Both the position numbers and the translations under genes were made by a program. From CAJXSN01 sp947492235 (GTDB lineage: Bacteria; Pseudomonadota; Alphaproteobacteria; Sphingomonadales; Sphingomonadaceae): a stretch of 64,000 nt of DNA. Below, piece after piece: positions 25,157 through 33,382 of this stretch. Position 1 is the first letter of the stretch. Every line of letters begins with the position of its first letter. The DNA lies in contig NZ_CP170453.1 in NCBI RefSeq assembly GCF_042492175.1, positions 1,860,001-1,924,000 on the forward strand, in the 5' to 3' direction. Below the pieces are notes generated by a model. That model was not told the DNA's origin, ran no database searches, and saw only the letters and a program-made list of their open reading frames with translations.

Positions 25157-26313
25157 TCGCCGTAAGTGATCGATACCGTTTCGGCGGCTTTTGCGGCTGC
25201 CTCGCGCGCGGCATCGGTATCGCCAGCCGTGGCCAGCGCGACACCCATGCGGCGATACGGGCGGGTCACCGGCTTGCCGAATATCCGCACATCCGCGCCT
25301 TCTGCCATGGCCTCGGCCAGTCCGGAGAAGCCGAATGCCTCGCTGTCCCGGTCCGCCAGAATGACAGCGCTGGCGGCGGGCCGGGCACGGATATGATCGG
25401 GCACCGGAAGGCCCAGAATCGCGCGGGCGTGCAGGTCGAATTCATTGAGGTTCTGGCTGACCAGCGTGACCATGCCGGTATCGTGCGGGCGCGGGCTGAG
25501 TTCTGAGAAGATCACCTCCTCGCCTTTTACGAAGAACTCGACCCCGAAAAGGCCATACCCACCCAGATTGTCGACCACCTTGCGGGCCATGTCCTGCGCC
25601 TGCGCGATGGCGGTGCCGGACATCGGGGTAGGCTGCCAGCTCTCTCGGTAATCGCCGCGTTCCTGCCGGTGGCCGATGGGCGGGCAGAAGGTGACGCCGT
25701 CCTTGTGGCGCACAGTCAGCAGGGTGATTTCGTAGTCGAAGTCGATAAACCCCTCGACGATCACCCGCGCCCGGTCGCCGCGCATTCCGGCGCAGGCATA
25801 GTCCCACGCGGCTTCCAGCTCATCGGCTGAGCGAACCGTGCTCTGGCCCTTGCCGCTGGAGGACATGACCGGCTTGATGACGCAAGGCAGGCCGGTGACT
25901 TCGGCAGCGGCGCGCACTTCGTCCAGACTCTCGGCGTAGCGATAGGTGCTGGTCCGTACGCTCAGATCCTGCGCCGCCAGATCGCGGATGGCGTCGCGGT
26001 TCATGGTCATCTGCGTGGCGCGCGCGGATGGCACCACATTGACGCCAGACGCTTCCAGTTCGGCCAGCACTTCGGTGCGGATCGCCTCGACCTCGGGCAC
26101 CACATAATCGGGCCCGTGCCGCTCGATCACGGCGCGCAGGGCCTCACCGTCGAGCATGGAGAAGACTTCCGCTTCGTCTGCCACCTGCATCGCAGGCGCG
26201 GCGGCATAGCTGTCGCAGGCCACCACGTAAGCGCCCAGCCGCTTGGCCGAGATCACAAACTCGCGGCCCAGTTCGCCCGAGCCGAGCAGCAGGATTTTCG
26301 CGGTAAACGCCAT
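25153..26313 (-). CDS. purT: Formate-dependent GAR transformylase
   Basis: 386-residue ATP-grasp enzyme that formylates GAR using formate and ATP in purine synthesis (folate-independent). Seen: ILLLGSGELGREFVISAKRLG at the N-terminus (PurK/PurT type), the ATP-grasp loop KPVMSSSGKGQSTV, IVEGFIDFDYEITLL and FSELSPRPHDTGMVTL. The start is set at MAFTAKI, whose A is shared with the TAA of the upstream SDR gene (TAATG); five codons upstream is an alternative. Last gene of the run with the SDR and sulfur-amino-acid genes. Confidence 0.95.
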   Translation of the reverse strand: MAFTAKILLLGSGELGREFVISAKRLGAYVVACDSYAAAPAMQVADEAEVFSMLDGEALRAVIERHGPDYVVPEVEAIRTEVLAELEASGVNVVPSARATQMTMNRDAIRDLAAQDLSVRTSTYRYAESLDEVRAAAEVTGLPCVIKPVMSSSGKGQSTVRSADELEAAWDYACAGMRGDRARVIVEGFIDFDYEITLLTVRHKDGVTFCPPIGHRQERGDYRESWQPTPMSGTAIAQAQDMARKVVDNLGGYGLFGVEFFVKGEEVIFSELSPRPHDTGMVTLVSQNLNEFDLHARAILGLPVPDHIRARPAASAVILADRDSEAFGFSGLAEAMAEGADVRIFGKPVTRPYRRMGVALATAGDTDAAREAAAKAAETVSITYGD

Positions 26314-27080
26314 TAGTGGTTCCACCATGCGCGGTCGTTATAGGGCCGCAGATCCAGCTCGTGCGTCCAAGCATTCTTCGGCTGGTGCGCCACGTGGTAA
26401 TAGGTGTCGGCGAGGGCAGCCGGGTCCATCATCCCGTCCGGCCCGCGCGTGGATTTGTACTCGGCGTATTTGTCGGCGAGGATTTTGCCCAGCGTGTCGG
26501 GTGCATCGACCGGCCCGTCGATCAGGATATGCGCAACGTGAATGCCCAGCGGCGCGTATTGCGCATTAAGCGACTGGCACAGCATCCGCCGCCCGCCCAT
26601 CGCCGCCGCGTGGCTGTGCTGCCCCGCATTGCCGCGCATGGCGGAGGTTGCGCTGGTGACCAACAGCGTGCCCTTACCGCGCTCCTGCATCTTGGGCATC
26701 AGCACCTTGGCCAGCCGGAAGAGGCCATAGGTGCCCAGCCGCCAGCCCAGCTCGAAGGTCTTGTGCGGCGTGTCCTCCAACCGGCGGTCCCCGATCTGCG
26801 CGCCGAGATTATAGAGCGCGCATTCAATCGGCCCGATCTCCGCTTCCGTTTGCTCGACCAGCGCCTCGATGGAGCCGTCTTCGGCGGCGTTCATCAGCGT
26901 GCCGGTCGCGCTGCCGCCTGCGTCCTCGATATGGTCGATCCAGCGCTGCAAGCCCTCCTTGTCGGACCGCCGCGCCATCACCGAATGGTAGCCACCCGCC
27001 GCAAAGCGCACCGCACAGTTCGCGCCGATTCCGGCACCCGCTCCGATGACTAGGAAGACGGGCTTGCCCGGCACGCTCAC
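26313..27080 (-). CDS. Atypical SDR-family protein lacking the Tyr-Lys pair
   Basis: 255 residues, GTG start one base after the stop of the upstream PLP-enzyme gene. The cofactor loop is present (VIGAGAGIGANCAV) and NLGAQIG replaces NNAG. After the serine of TSATSAMRG, where a classical SDR has Y-x-x-x-K, it reads HSHAAAMGGRRML: neither Tyr nor Lys is there. The C-terminal GIHVAHILIDGPVDAPDT matches a known SDR subfamily in which Tyr is often replaced. It may bind NAD(P) without classic redox chemistry. Cotranscribed with purT (one-base overlap), but no link to purine synthesis is known. Confidence 0.88.
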   Translation of the reverse strand: MSVPGKPVFLVIGAGAGIGANCAVRFAAGGYHSVMARRSDKEGLQRWIDHIEDAGGSATGTLMNAAEDGSIEALVEQTEAEIGPIECALYNLGAQIGDRRLEDTPHKTFELGWRLGTYGLFRLAKVLMPKMQERGKGTLLVTSATSAMRGNAGQHSHAAAMGGRRMLCQSLNAQYAPLGIHVAHILIDGPVDAPDTLGKILADKYAEYKSTRGPDGMMDPAALADTYYHVAHQPKNAWTHELDLRPYNDRAWWNH

Positions 27081-27081
27081 G

Positions 27082-28413
27082 TCAAACCGCCTCCAGCGCC
27101 TGCTCGAAATCGGCGATCAGGTCGTCGGGGTCTTCGATGCCGATGCTGATCCGCACCAGCGCGTCGGTGATGCCGAGTTCCTGCCGGCGGCCATGCGCGA
27201 CCGAGAGGTGCGTCATGCTGGCCGGGTGGCTGGCGAGGGTTTCGGTCCCGCCGAGGCTCACGGCCAGCTTGGCGACTTTCAGATTGTCGAGGAAGCGGAA
27301 GCATTCCTCCTCGCCGCCTTTCAGGAACAGCGAGAAGGTGCTGCCTGCGCCGAGGCAATGCCGGTCGTAGATGTCCTGCTGACGCGCGTCCTTGATCATG
27401 CCGAGATAGCCGAGCCCGTCGACCTTCGGATGTTTGGCGAGGAAGTCGCAGACCTTCGCCGCGTTCTCGCCCGCGCGCTGCATCCGCAGTTCGACGGTTT
27501 CGAGGCTGCGGCACAGCATCCAAGCGGTGTTGGGATCGGCGATGCCGCCCATCGTGTTGCGCAGCGCGCGGATGGCATCGATGAACCGCTTGGGCCCGGC
27601 GACGCTGCCCGCGACGAGGTCGGAATGCCCGCCGACATATTTGGTCAGGCTGTAAACCACGAGGTCTGCGCCATGCTCCAGCGGACGCTGCCACAGGGGG
27701 CCAAGGAAAGTGTTGTCGATCGCGATCGGGCAATGGTCGGCGTCGAAATGCGCATCGCGCGCATCGCGCACGGCCTCGATATCGACCAGCGCGTTGGTCG
27801 GGTTGCCCGGGCTTTCGAGATAGATCAGCGGCACCTCGCCGCCCTGCGCCTCGGCCTGCGCCTTGGCCTTGACCATCACCGCGTCCAGCTCCTCGCGGCT
27901 CGCACCAGCGGGGAAGTCGATATAAGTCACGCCGTATTTCGCCATGGTCTTGGCGACAAAGCCTTCCGATGCGGCGTAAAGCGGGCCGGAATGGACGATC
28001 ACATCGCCCGCCTTGCACGCGGCCAGCATCAGGATGGCGATGGCGGTCATGCCGCTGGAGAAGCTGAGCGCCTCTTCCGCGCCGTCCCAGATGGCGAGGC
28101 GATCTTCGAGGATTTCCTGATTGGGCCCGTTGAAGCGGGAATAGACCAGCCCGTCCGCGCCGCCGGGGCGCTGACCGGTGATGCCTTCGAAATGCCGCTT
28201 GCCCGCAGCCGCGCTTTCAAAGGCGAAGGTGCTGGTGAGAAACACCGGGCTTTTGAGCGAGCCTTCGGACAGGGCCGGGTCGAAGCCGTGGCCCATCATA
28301 AGCGTGGAGGGCTTCAATTCGCGGCCGCCGATTGTGGTCACTTCTGGCTTGGGATTGCGGCGCGGGGTCGGCTGTTCGGGCGCGGAATCGGCGGTGGTCG
28401 GTGTGTCGGTCAT
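27082..28413 (-). CDS. Cystathionine gamma-synthase family PLP enzyme
   Basis: 443-residue Cys/Met-metabolism PLP-dependent enzyme. Seen: SRFNGPNQEILEDRLAIWDG, FSSGMTAIAILMLA, YLESPGNPTNALVD, the PLP-contacting DNTFLGPL and the Schiff-base lysine in VYSLTKYVGGHSDLVAG. It acts on cystathionine, homocysteine or an O-acyl-homoserine/methionine-like substrate; which one cannot be decided by eye. Start at MTDTPTTAD, with CAGGAAG 8 bases upstream. The ribosome site can be paired in the leader (see leader entry). First gene of the run with the SDR and purT. Confidence 0.9.
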   Translation of the reverse strand: MTDTPTTADSAPEQPTPRRNPKPEVTTIGGRELKPSTLMMGHGFDPALSEGSLKSPVFLTSTFAFESAAAGKRHFEGITGQRPGGADGLVYSRFNGPNQEILEDRLAIWDGAEEALSFSSGMTAIAILMLAACKAGDVIVHSGPLYAASEGFVAKTMAKYGVTYIDFPAGASREELDAVMVKAKAQAEAQGGEVPLIYLESPGNPTNALVDIEAVRDARDAHFDADHCPIAIDNTFLGPLWQRPLEHGADLVVYSLTKYVGGHSDLVAGSVAGPKRFIDAIRALRNTMGGIADPNTAWMLCRSLETVELRMQRAGENAAKVCDFLAKHPKVDGLGYLGMIKDARQQDIYDRHCLGAGSTFSLFLKGGEEECFRFLDNLKVAKLAVSLGGTETLASHPASMTHLSVAHGRRQELGITDALVRISIGIEDPDDLIADFEQALEAV

Positions 28414-28502
28414 GGGAATGCTTCCTGTGTCTCGTGCTCCCAGGAAGGCAGGAGCTGCTGATCGCACCGCAGGGGCATCCCGCTCCTAACCTCCGCAGGA
28501 GC
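28414..28502 (-). promoter_or_regulatory. Candidate structured leader of the PLP-enzyme gene
   Basis: On the transcribed strand, CTTCCTG (28447-28441) can pair with the ribosome site CAGGAAG (28427-28421) across a 13-base loop. The same CTTCCT lies in the loop of a competing hairpin GCTCC...GGAGC (28455-28436), so the two are mutually exclusive. A further hairpin GCTCCT...AGGAGC lies at 28502-28482. This is the layout of a translational attenuator or riboswitch. I cannot match it to a named SAM/SAH riboswitch consensus. Confidence 0.4.
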
Positions 28503-28558
28503 GCATCTCCACCGGGCGCGCTGTGATGACGGGCAATTATCGCGTCAGCGGCGGCGGT

Positions 28559-29971
28559 TCAAGCGACCAGAGCCGCAACCATCCACACGCCTGCGACAAT
28601 CAGGCCGATGCCGATGATGTCGAGGATGAAGCCGGCCCCGACCATGCGCTGGATCTTGATCCTGCCGGTTGACCACGCGATGGCGTTGGGGCCGGTCCCG
28701 GCGGGGAGCATGAAGCCCCAGCTGGCCGCGAGTGCGGCGGGCATGGCCAGCAGGATCGGGTCTGCGCCCAATGCGACGACAAGGCTTGCCACCACCGGAA
28801 TAATCGCGCTGGCGGTGGCGACATTGCTGGCGAATTCAGTGATCAGGATCACCATGGCGACAAGGGCGAGGGCGACGAGCACCAACGGCACGGTCTCCAG
28901 CACCAGCAGCGCATTGCCGAGCCATTCTGCGAGCCCGCTTGCGCCCATGCCGGCGGCCAGCGCCAGCCCTCCGCCGAACATCATGATGACGCCCCACGGC
29001 GCGCGGTCGGCCTCTTTCCAGATCAGCAGCGGGCGGCCGGTGCCGTCGGGGATCAGGAACAGCGCGAGGCTGGCGATGATGGCGATGGTCCCGTCGGTCC
29101 AGCTGCCAGCGGGCATGTAAGGCGCGACCAGCAGGCGCGTCATCCATGCGAGGAAGGTGACGGCCACCACCGCGAGCACGCGTTTCTGCGGGGTGCCAAG
29201 CGGGGCGGCGTCCGTAATCGTTGCGCGCGCCGCAGCCACGTCGAAGGGGTGGGCGGCGACCTTCTGGACCCTGGCAATAATGAAGGCCGCAACCGGCACG
29301 CCGACGATCACGATGGGCAGGCCGTAGAGCATCCACTCGGCAAAGCTGATCTGCACGCCGATGGTGGTCTCCAGCAGGCCGACCGCAATGGCGTTGGTGG
29401 GGGAGCCGACCAGCGTGCCAAGGCCGCCAATGCTGGCGGCGAAGGCAATGCCCATCGGCAGCGCGCCGTACAATCCCTCTGTCGTTTCCGTATCGGTGCC
29501 GCCTCCGGCGAGAACCGCCAGCGCCATCGGCATCATGATGAGCGAGGTGGAGGTGTTGGAAATCAGCATCGACAGGATCGCCGCGCTGGCCATGAAGGCC
29601 ACCAGCAGCCCCGCCTGCCCACCGCGCCCGCCAAGCGCTGTCAGAATTCCAACCGCCAGCCTTTTGTGCAGCCCGGTGCGCTCGATCGCCAATGCCAGAA
29701 ACGCTCCGCCCAGCAGAAGGAACAGGATCGGCGAATAATAGGTGCTCGCCGTGGTCCGCGCATCGCTCACCCCGGCAAAGGGCAGGACGAGGAACGGCAT
29801 CAGCGCCGTGGCTGTCAGCGGGATCGCCTCGGTCATCCACCATGCCGCCATCAGCACAACAAGGCCCGCCACAATCAGCCCTTCGCGGCTCAGTCCCTCC
29901 GGCGTCGGTGCAAGGCAACCCAGCGCCAGAGCAAGCGCGCCAACAATCAGGCCGATGGTTTTTGCAGTCAT
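28559..29971 (-). CDS. SLC13/DASS-type sodium:anion symporter
   Basis: 470-residue inner-membrane carrier of the divalent anion:sodium family (dicarboxylate, sulfate). About eleven hydrophobic segments; the two SNT-type motifs are visible as MLISNTSTSLIMMPMALAV and ITEFASNVATASAIIPV, and GGLGTLVGSPTNAIAVG is the cation/substrate hairpin. The start MTAKTIGLIV is chosen because GGAGAGG lies ~9 bases upstream; 22 extra codons upstream are not needed. The cargo could be sulfate or a C4-dicarboxylate; beside a sulfur-amino-acid gene sulfate is possible but unproven. Confidence 0.88.
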   Translation of the reverse strand: MTAKTIGLIVGALALALGCLAPTPEGLSREGLIVAGLVVLMAAWWMTEAIPLTATALMPFLVLPFAGVSDARTTASTYYSPILFLLLGGAFLALAIERTGLHKRLAVGILTALGGRGGQAGLLVAFMASAAILSMLISNTSTSLIMMPMALAVLAGGGTDTETTEGLYGALPMGIAFAASIGGLGTLVGSPTNAIAVGLLETTIGVQISFAEWMLYGLPIVIVGVPVAAFIIARVQKVAAHPFDVAAARATITDAAPLGTPQKRVLAVVAVTFLAWMTRLLVAPYMPAGSWTDGTIAIIASLALFLIPDGTGRPLLIWKEADRAPWGVIMMFGGGLALAAGMGASGLAEWLGNALLVLETVPLVLVALALVAMVILITEFASNVATASAIIPVVASLVVALGADPILLAMPAALAASWGFMLPAGTGPNAIAWSTGRIKIQRMVGAGFILDIIGIGLIVAGVWMVAALVA

Positions 29972-30098
29972 TTTCAGCGCCTCTCCCCACCCGTGCTTCA
30001 ACCACAGCTTGCGCCGATGTGAAAGGCCGCTTTCCACATGGTGAACCGTGTGATCAGCGATTGCTCACCGATCGAATGTTATTGCATGGGAGTTGTAT

Positions 30099-30863
30099 AT
30101 GAAACGCGCTCTATCTCTGCCCGCAGTAGGCCTCGCCGTACTTGCCGTTGCCGCGAGCGCACAGGGCTATCCTGCGGCGCGGCCCTATCCCGGTGTTGGG
30201 ACTCCGGTGGTGATGCCTCCAGCGGCGGCGCCCCGGCCGGCGGCGGAGCCTGCGCGGCAAAACTTCTCAGGCCCGGCTGCCAATGCGGCGAACTGGGAAA
30301 TCGGGCCGATCATCCGCGGGCGCAGCCGTTCGCCCGGAATGCCGCTAAGGCCGACTCCTCTGCCTGATGCCAGCGCCGGGGCGTGGAGCTTCGACATTCC
30401 TTATCCCGCACCCCGCGCAGGCCATGTGCATTACATTACCATGCCCGTTGGTCCACTGGATGAAGCACGCAAGATTACAATGACTTACCGGATCGATGCA
30501 GCACCCGGCACGCAGTTTCATCCGCAGGAATATCCCGGCACGCCGGGCACGATGTCGCTCTATTTCCAGGTGCGCGGGGACAACTGGACGGCGCGGGACC
30601 AATACCGCTTCGCCCGCTGGTATGCGCCATGGGACAAGGTGATGCGGCTGGAGCCCGGTACCCACACGGTCAGCATCGACATGGACGAGAACTGGATCGC
30701 CGTAGTCGCGTTCAGCCGCGAGACCGCGCCGGACGAGTTCCGCCGCGCGCTAGCCAATGCCGGGCGGATCGGCTTCACCTTCGGTGGCAAAGGCGGGCGC
30801 GGGCACGGGGTCTACGCCACCGGGCCTGCGCGTTTCACTCTGCTGGATTTCCGCCTGGAATAA
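30099..30863 (+). CDS. Secreted hypothetical protein
   Basis: 254 residues. Signal peptide MKRALSLPAVGLAVLAVAAS with cleavage after SAQG or nearby, a Pro/Ala-rich segment (PGVGTPVVMPPAAAPRPAAE) and a ~180-residue globular part rich in Trp and Tyr (WSFDIPYPAPRAGHVHYITM, YFQVRGDNWTARDQYRFARW). It resembles a lectin- or lyase-like beta-sandwich by composition but I do not recognise the family. ATG with GGGAG upstream; a TTG two codons earlier is less likely. Divergent from the SLC13 carrier gene. Confidence 0.75.
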   Translation: MKRALSLPAVGLAVLAVAASAQGYPAARPYPGVGTPVVMPPAAAPRPAAEPARQNFSGPAANAANWEIGPIIRGRSRSPGMPLRPTPLPDASAGAWSFDIPYPAPRAGHVHYITMPVGPLDEARKITMTYRIDAAPGTQFHPQEYPGTPGTMSLYFQVRGDNWTARDQYRFARWYAPWDKVMRLEPGTHTVSIDMDENWIAVVAFSRETAPDEFRRALANAGRIGFTFGGKGGRGHGVYATGPARFTLLDFRLE

Positions 30864-30872
30864 GACTGAGCG

Positions 30873-31112
30873 CTACCGCCCTTTTGGCGGCGCGTCGTAA
30901 TCGAGCGTGGCCTCGGCTCCACCCGAAAGGGGCGGACCCTTGGGTCCGGGCGGGTCGGCAGGCATGCCGCTGCCGGGGGGCAGAGGCTCTTCGGGTGGCT
31001 TCTTCCTTGCGGCATCACGACCGAGCCAGCGGTCGAATTTGGCGAACCAGCCCCCTTCGCTCCGCGTGCGCGTCCTGATCAGGGGCTTTCGATAAGTCTC
31101 CGGCCCGCTCAA
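30873..31112 (-). CDS. Hypothetical small basic/proline-rich protein
   Basis: About 79 residues read from a TTG (LSGPETYRKPLIRTRTRSEG as written), with GAGGGG six or seven bases upstream and the stop of infC just before it. The sequence GGWFAKFDRWLGRDAARKK is helical and basic; the C-terminal half is Pro/Gly-rich. No family recognised. It directly follows infC on the same strand, so would be cotranscribed. The frame runs further upstream but there it is the antiphase shadow of infC. Confidence 0.4.
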   Translation of the reverse strand: MSGPETYRKPLIRTRTRSEGGWFAKFDRWLGRDAARKKPPEEPLPPGSGMPADPPGPKGPPLSGGAEATLDYDAPPKGR

Positions 31113-31122
31113 TCCCGGCCCC

Positions 31123-31665
31123 TCATTTCGGCGCCAGCACCATAAGCATCTGGCGGCCTTCGAGGCGCGGGAAGGCTTCGACCTTGGCCGTTTCTTCCAT
31201 ATCGTCACGAACGCGGTTGAGCAGGTCCATGCCGAGATTCTGGTGGGCCATTTCGCGCCCGCGGAACCGCAGCGTCACCTTCACCTTGTCACCATTGTCG
31301 ATGAACTTGTTCACGTTGCGCATTTTCACATCGTAGTCGTGCACGTCGATATTCGGACGCATCTTCACTTCTTTGATGTCTTGCGTTTTCTGGGTCTTGC
31401 GCGCCAGATTGGCCTTTTTCTGAGCCTCATAGCGATGCTTGCCCACGTCGAGGAACTTGCACACTGGCGGGTTCGCATTGGGCGAAACCTCGACCAGATT
31501 CAGGCCGGCGGCTGCCGCCTGCTCGATCGCTTCATTGGTAAACATAACGCCGAGATTTTCGCCTTCACCGTCGATGACGCGGACTTTCTCGGACTGGATG
31601 AACTGGTCGTAGCGTGGGCCGCTCTTTGTCGGCGGCTGCAGGGAACGACGGGGTGGACGAGCTAT
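31123..31665 (-). CDS. infC: Translation initiation factor IF-3 (apparent AUA start)
   Basis: IF-3 prevents 50S joining and proofreads the start codon. The canonical first ATG in the frame (MFTNEAIEQ) would give 140 residues and cut off the conserved N-terminal domain. Upstream, in frame, lies PPTKSGPRYDQFIQSEKVRV and DGEGENLGV, i.e. the normal IF-3 N-terminus, and the only start with a ribosome site is an ATA codon (31665-31663) preceded by AAAGGAATCGCCCC. That gives 180 residues, the usual length. Non-standard start codons on infC are a known device for autoregulation (AUU in E. coli). The C-terminal domain (IDVHDYDVKMRNVNKFID, VTLRFRGREMAH) is intact. No rpmI-rplT follows. Confidence 0.93.
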   Translation of the reverse strand: MARPPRRSLQPPTKSGPRYDQFIQSEKVRVIDGEGENLGVMFTNEAIEQAAAAGLNLVEVSPNANPPVCKFLDVGKHRYEAQKKANLARKTQKTQDIKEVKMRPNIDVHDYDVKMRNVNKFIDNGDKVKVTLRFRGREMAHQNLGMDLLNRVRDDMEETAKVEAFPRLEGRQMLMVLAPK

Positions 31666-31753
31666 GGGGCGATTCCTTTATTTTGCTTAAGTTGAACCGC
31701 CTATGTAGTGCGAAAATGCGGTCCTTGCTAGGTCCGTATCGGGGTTTGTTTCC

Positions 31754-32473
31754 CTATGCCGCGACCCTGCTGCCTGCGCGCCACAGCGGGAAGCGCGCCA
31801 GACGGCCCTTTGCCGGGACCACGGCGTTGATCGCGCCGGCGGGCTGCAACGCTTTCAGGATGGCCGGATCGCCTGCGGGCATGCCGCCGGTCAGCGTGCC
31901 GAAGGCGGGGGCGATCATCCGGTGTGCCTCGCCGCCGGTTTCGGCAATCACGGCGCAGGGGCGGGCAATCCGCCGTCCCCGCACGGTGACTTTCAGCTTG
32001 GGGTGATAATGGCCGGAGATTTCGGGCCGGGTCTCTCCGCGCTGTGCCTCGTGCCGCAGGATGATGCCGCCCAGTTCCAGTTCCTCGACCATGCGCCCGC
32101 CACAGGTCGCCTCTGCCACGCTGCCGTCCTTGCGCGTGTCATGATTGCCGGTGATCCAGATCCAGTCGAGTGCGGAGGTCATTTCGCCCAGCATCGCGCA
32201 AGCCTGCTCGTCCATCCGCGCCGCGCCGTCGGCATCGTGAAAATTGTCGCCTAGGGTAATCACCTGCTGCGCGCCGGTCGAGCGCACTTCTGCCACCACC
32301 CGCTCCAGCGTCTCGCGGCTGTCATAAGGCGGCAGCATTTGCCCGTGCTGCGCGTAAAAGCTGGCCTTTTCCAGATGCAAGTCCGCCACCAGCAAGGCTT
32401 CCTCGCGCGGCCAGTAAAGCGCGCGGCCGGGCGTCAGCATCAATTCTGTATCGGCGAACGAAAGGGGAACCAT
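31754..32473 (-). CDS. pdeM: Ligase-associated DNA damage response endonuclease
   Basis: 239-residue metallophosphoesterase. Metal-ligand motifs VADLHLEKASF (D-x-H), ITLGDNFHDAD (GDxxHD-like), ITGNHDTRKDG (GNHD) and ISGHYHPKLKV (GHxH) are present. PdeM proteins are typically encoded beside an ATP-dependent ligase and an Lhr-like helicase; those partners are not in this window. Divergent from hemF with 44 bases between the starts. Confidence 0.88.
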   Translation of the reverse strand: MVPLSFADTELMLTPGRALYWPREEALLVADLHLEKASFYAQHGQMLPPYDSRETLERVVAEVRSTGAQQVITLGDNFHDADGAARMDEQACAMLGEMTSALDWIWITGNHDTRKDGSVAEATCGGRMVEELELGGIILRHEAQRGETRPEISGHYHPKLKVTVRGRRIARPCAVIAETGGEAHRMIAPAFGTLTGGMPAGDPAILKALQPAGAINAVVPAKGRLARFPLWRAGSRVAA

Positions 32474-32517
32474 GGGCCGCTATTGCCGAAGCCCTCAACG
32501 CTTGGCAAGAGGGCCTT

Positions 32518-33375
32518 ATGACCGATTGGACCGACAACTCCGCCCGCGCCCGTGAATGGTTTGAAAGCCTGCGCGACCGCATCTGCGCCAGCTTCGAAGA
32601 AATCGAGCGCGAGGCAGGCTCCGACGCTGCGTTCGAATACACGCCGTGGCAGCGGGAAGAGGAAGGCAACGAGAATCCCGGCGGCGGCACGCGCGGCCTG
32701 ATCAAGGGCAAGGTGTTCGAGAAGGCCGGGGTGAATGTCTCCACCGTCCATGGCCGGTTCGCGCCCGAATTTGCCAAGACGATGAACGGGGTCGACCCCG
32801 ACAATCCGACCTTCACCGCGACCGGCATCAGCCTGGTCGCGCACATGGCCAATCCGCATGTGCCCGCCGTCCATATGAACACGCGGTTCCTTGTGACGGG
32901 CAAGGCGTGGTTCGGCGGCGGAGCCGATCTCAATCCGCCTATTCCCTATGAGGAAGACACCGCTGATTTCCACGCCCGGATGCGCGCGGCCTGTGCGGCG
33001 CACAACCCGACCTATTACGACCGCTACAAGAAATGGGCGGACGAGTATTTCTATATCCCCCACCGCGAGGTGCATCGCGGCGTCGGCGGGATTTTCTACG
33101 ACCATCTGGAATGCGCCGATGAAGCCGAGTTCGACCGGCATTTCGCCTTCACCCGCGATGTGGGCGAGGCGTTTCTGGATATTTACCCGCAACTGGTGCG
33201 TCGCCGAATGGACGCCGATTTTACTCCCGAAGACGAAACCGCCCAGCTGGAATATCGCGGGCGCTACGCGGAGTTCAATCTGGTCTACGACCGCGGCACG
33301 TTGTTCGGCCTGAAGACCGGCGGCAATATCGACGCGATCCTGATGAGCCTCCCTCCGCGCGCCGAGTGGAGTTGA
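32518..33375 (+). CDS. hemF: Coproporphyrinogen III oxidase, oxygen-dependent
   Basis: 285-residue HemF. Conserved pieces: EYTPWQREEEGNENPGGGTR, VSTVHGRFAPEFAKTMNG, HMANPHVPAVHMNTRF, KAWFGGGADLNPPIPYEEDT and YIPHREVHRGVGGIFYDHLE. Catalyses aerobic decarboxylation of coproporphyrinogen III to protoporphyrinogen IX in haem synthesis. Normal length and ATG start; the Rieske-type gene begins eight bases after its stop, so the two are likely in one transcript. Confidence 0.96.
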   Translation: MTDWTDNSARAREWFESLRDRICASFEEIEREAGSDAAFEYTPWQREEEGNENPGGGTRGLIKGKVFEKAGVNVSTVHGRFAPEFAKTMNGVDPDNPTFTATGISLVAHMANPHVPAVHMNTRFLVTGKAWFGGGADLNPPIPYEEDTADFHARMRAACAAHNPTYYDRYKKWADEYFYIPHREVHRGVGGIFYDHLECADEAEFDRHFAFTRDVGEAFLDIYPQLVRRRMDADFTPEDETAQLEYRGRYAEFNLVYDRGTLFGLKTGGNIDAILMSLPPRAEWS

Positions 33376-33382
33376 TCCGCCC

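Noticed and set aside
27046..28461. 471-codon plus-strand frame over the PLP-enzyme gene
   Set aside because: Antisense shadow; the minus strand has the clear PLP lysine motif.
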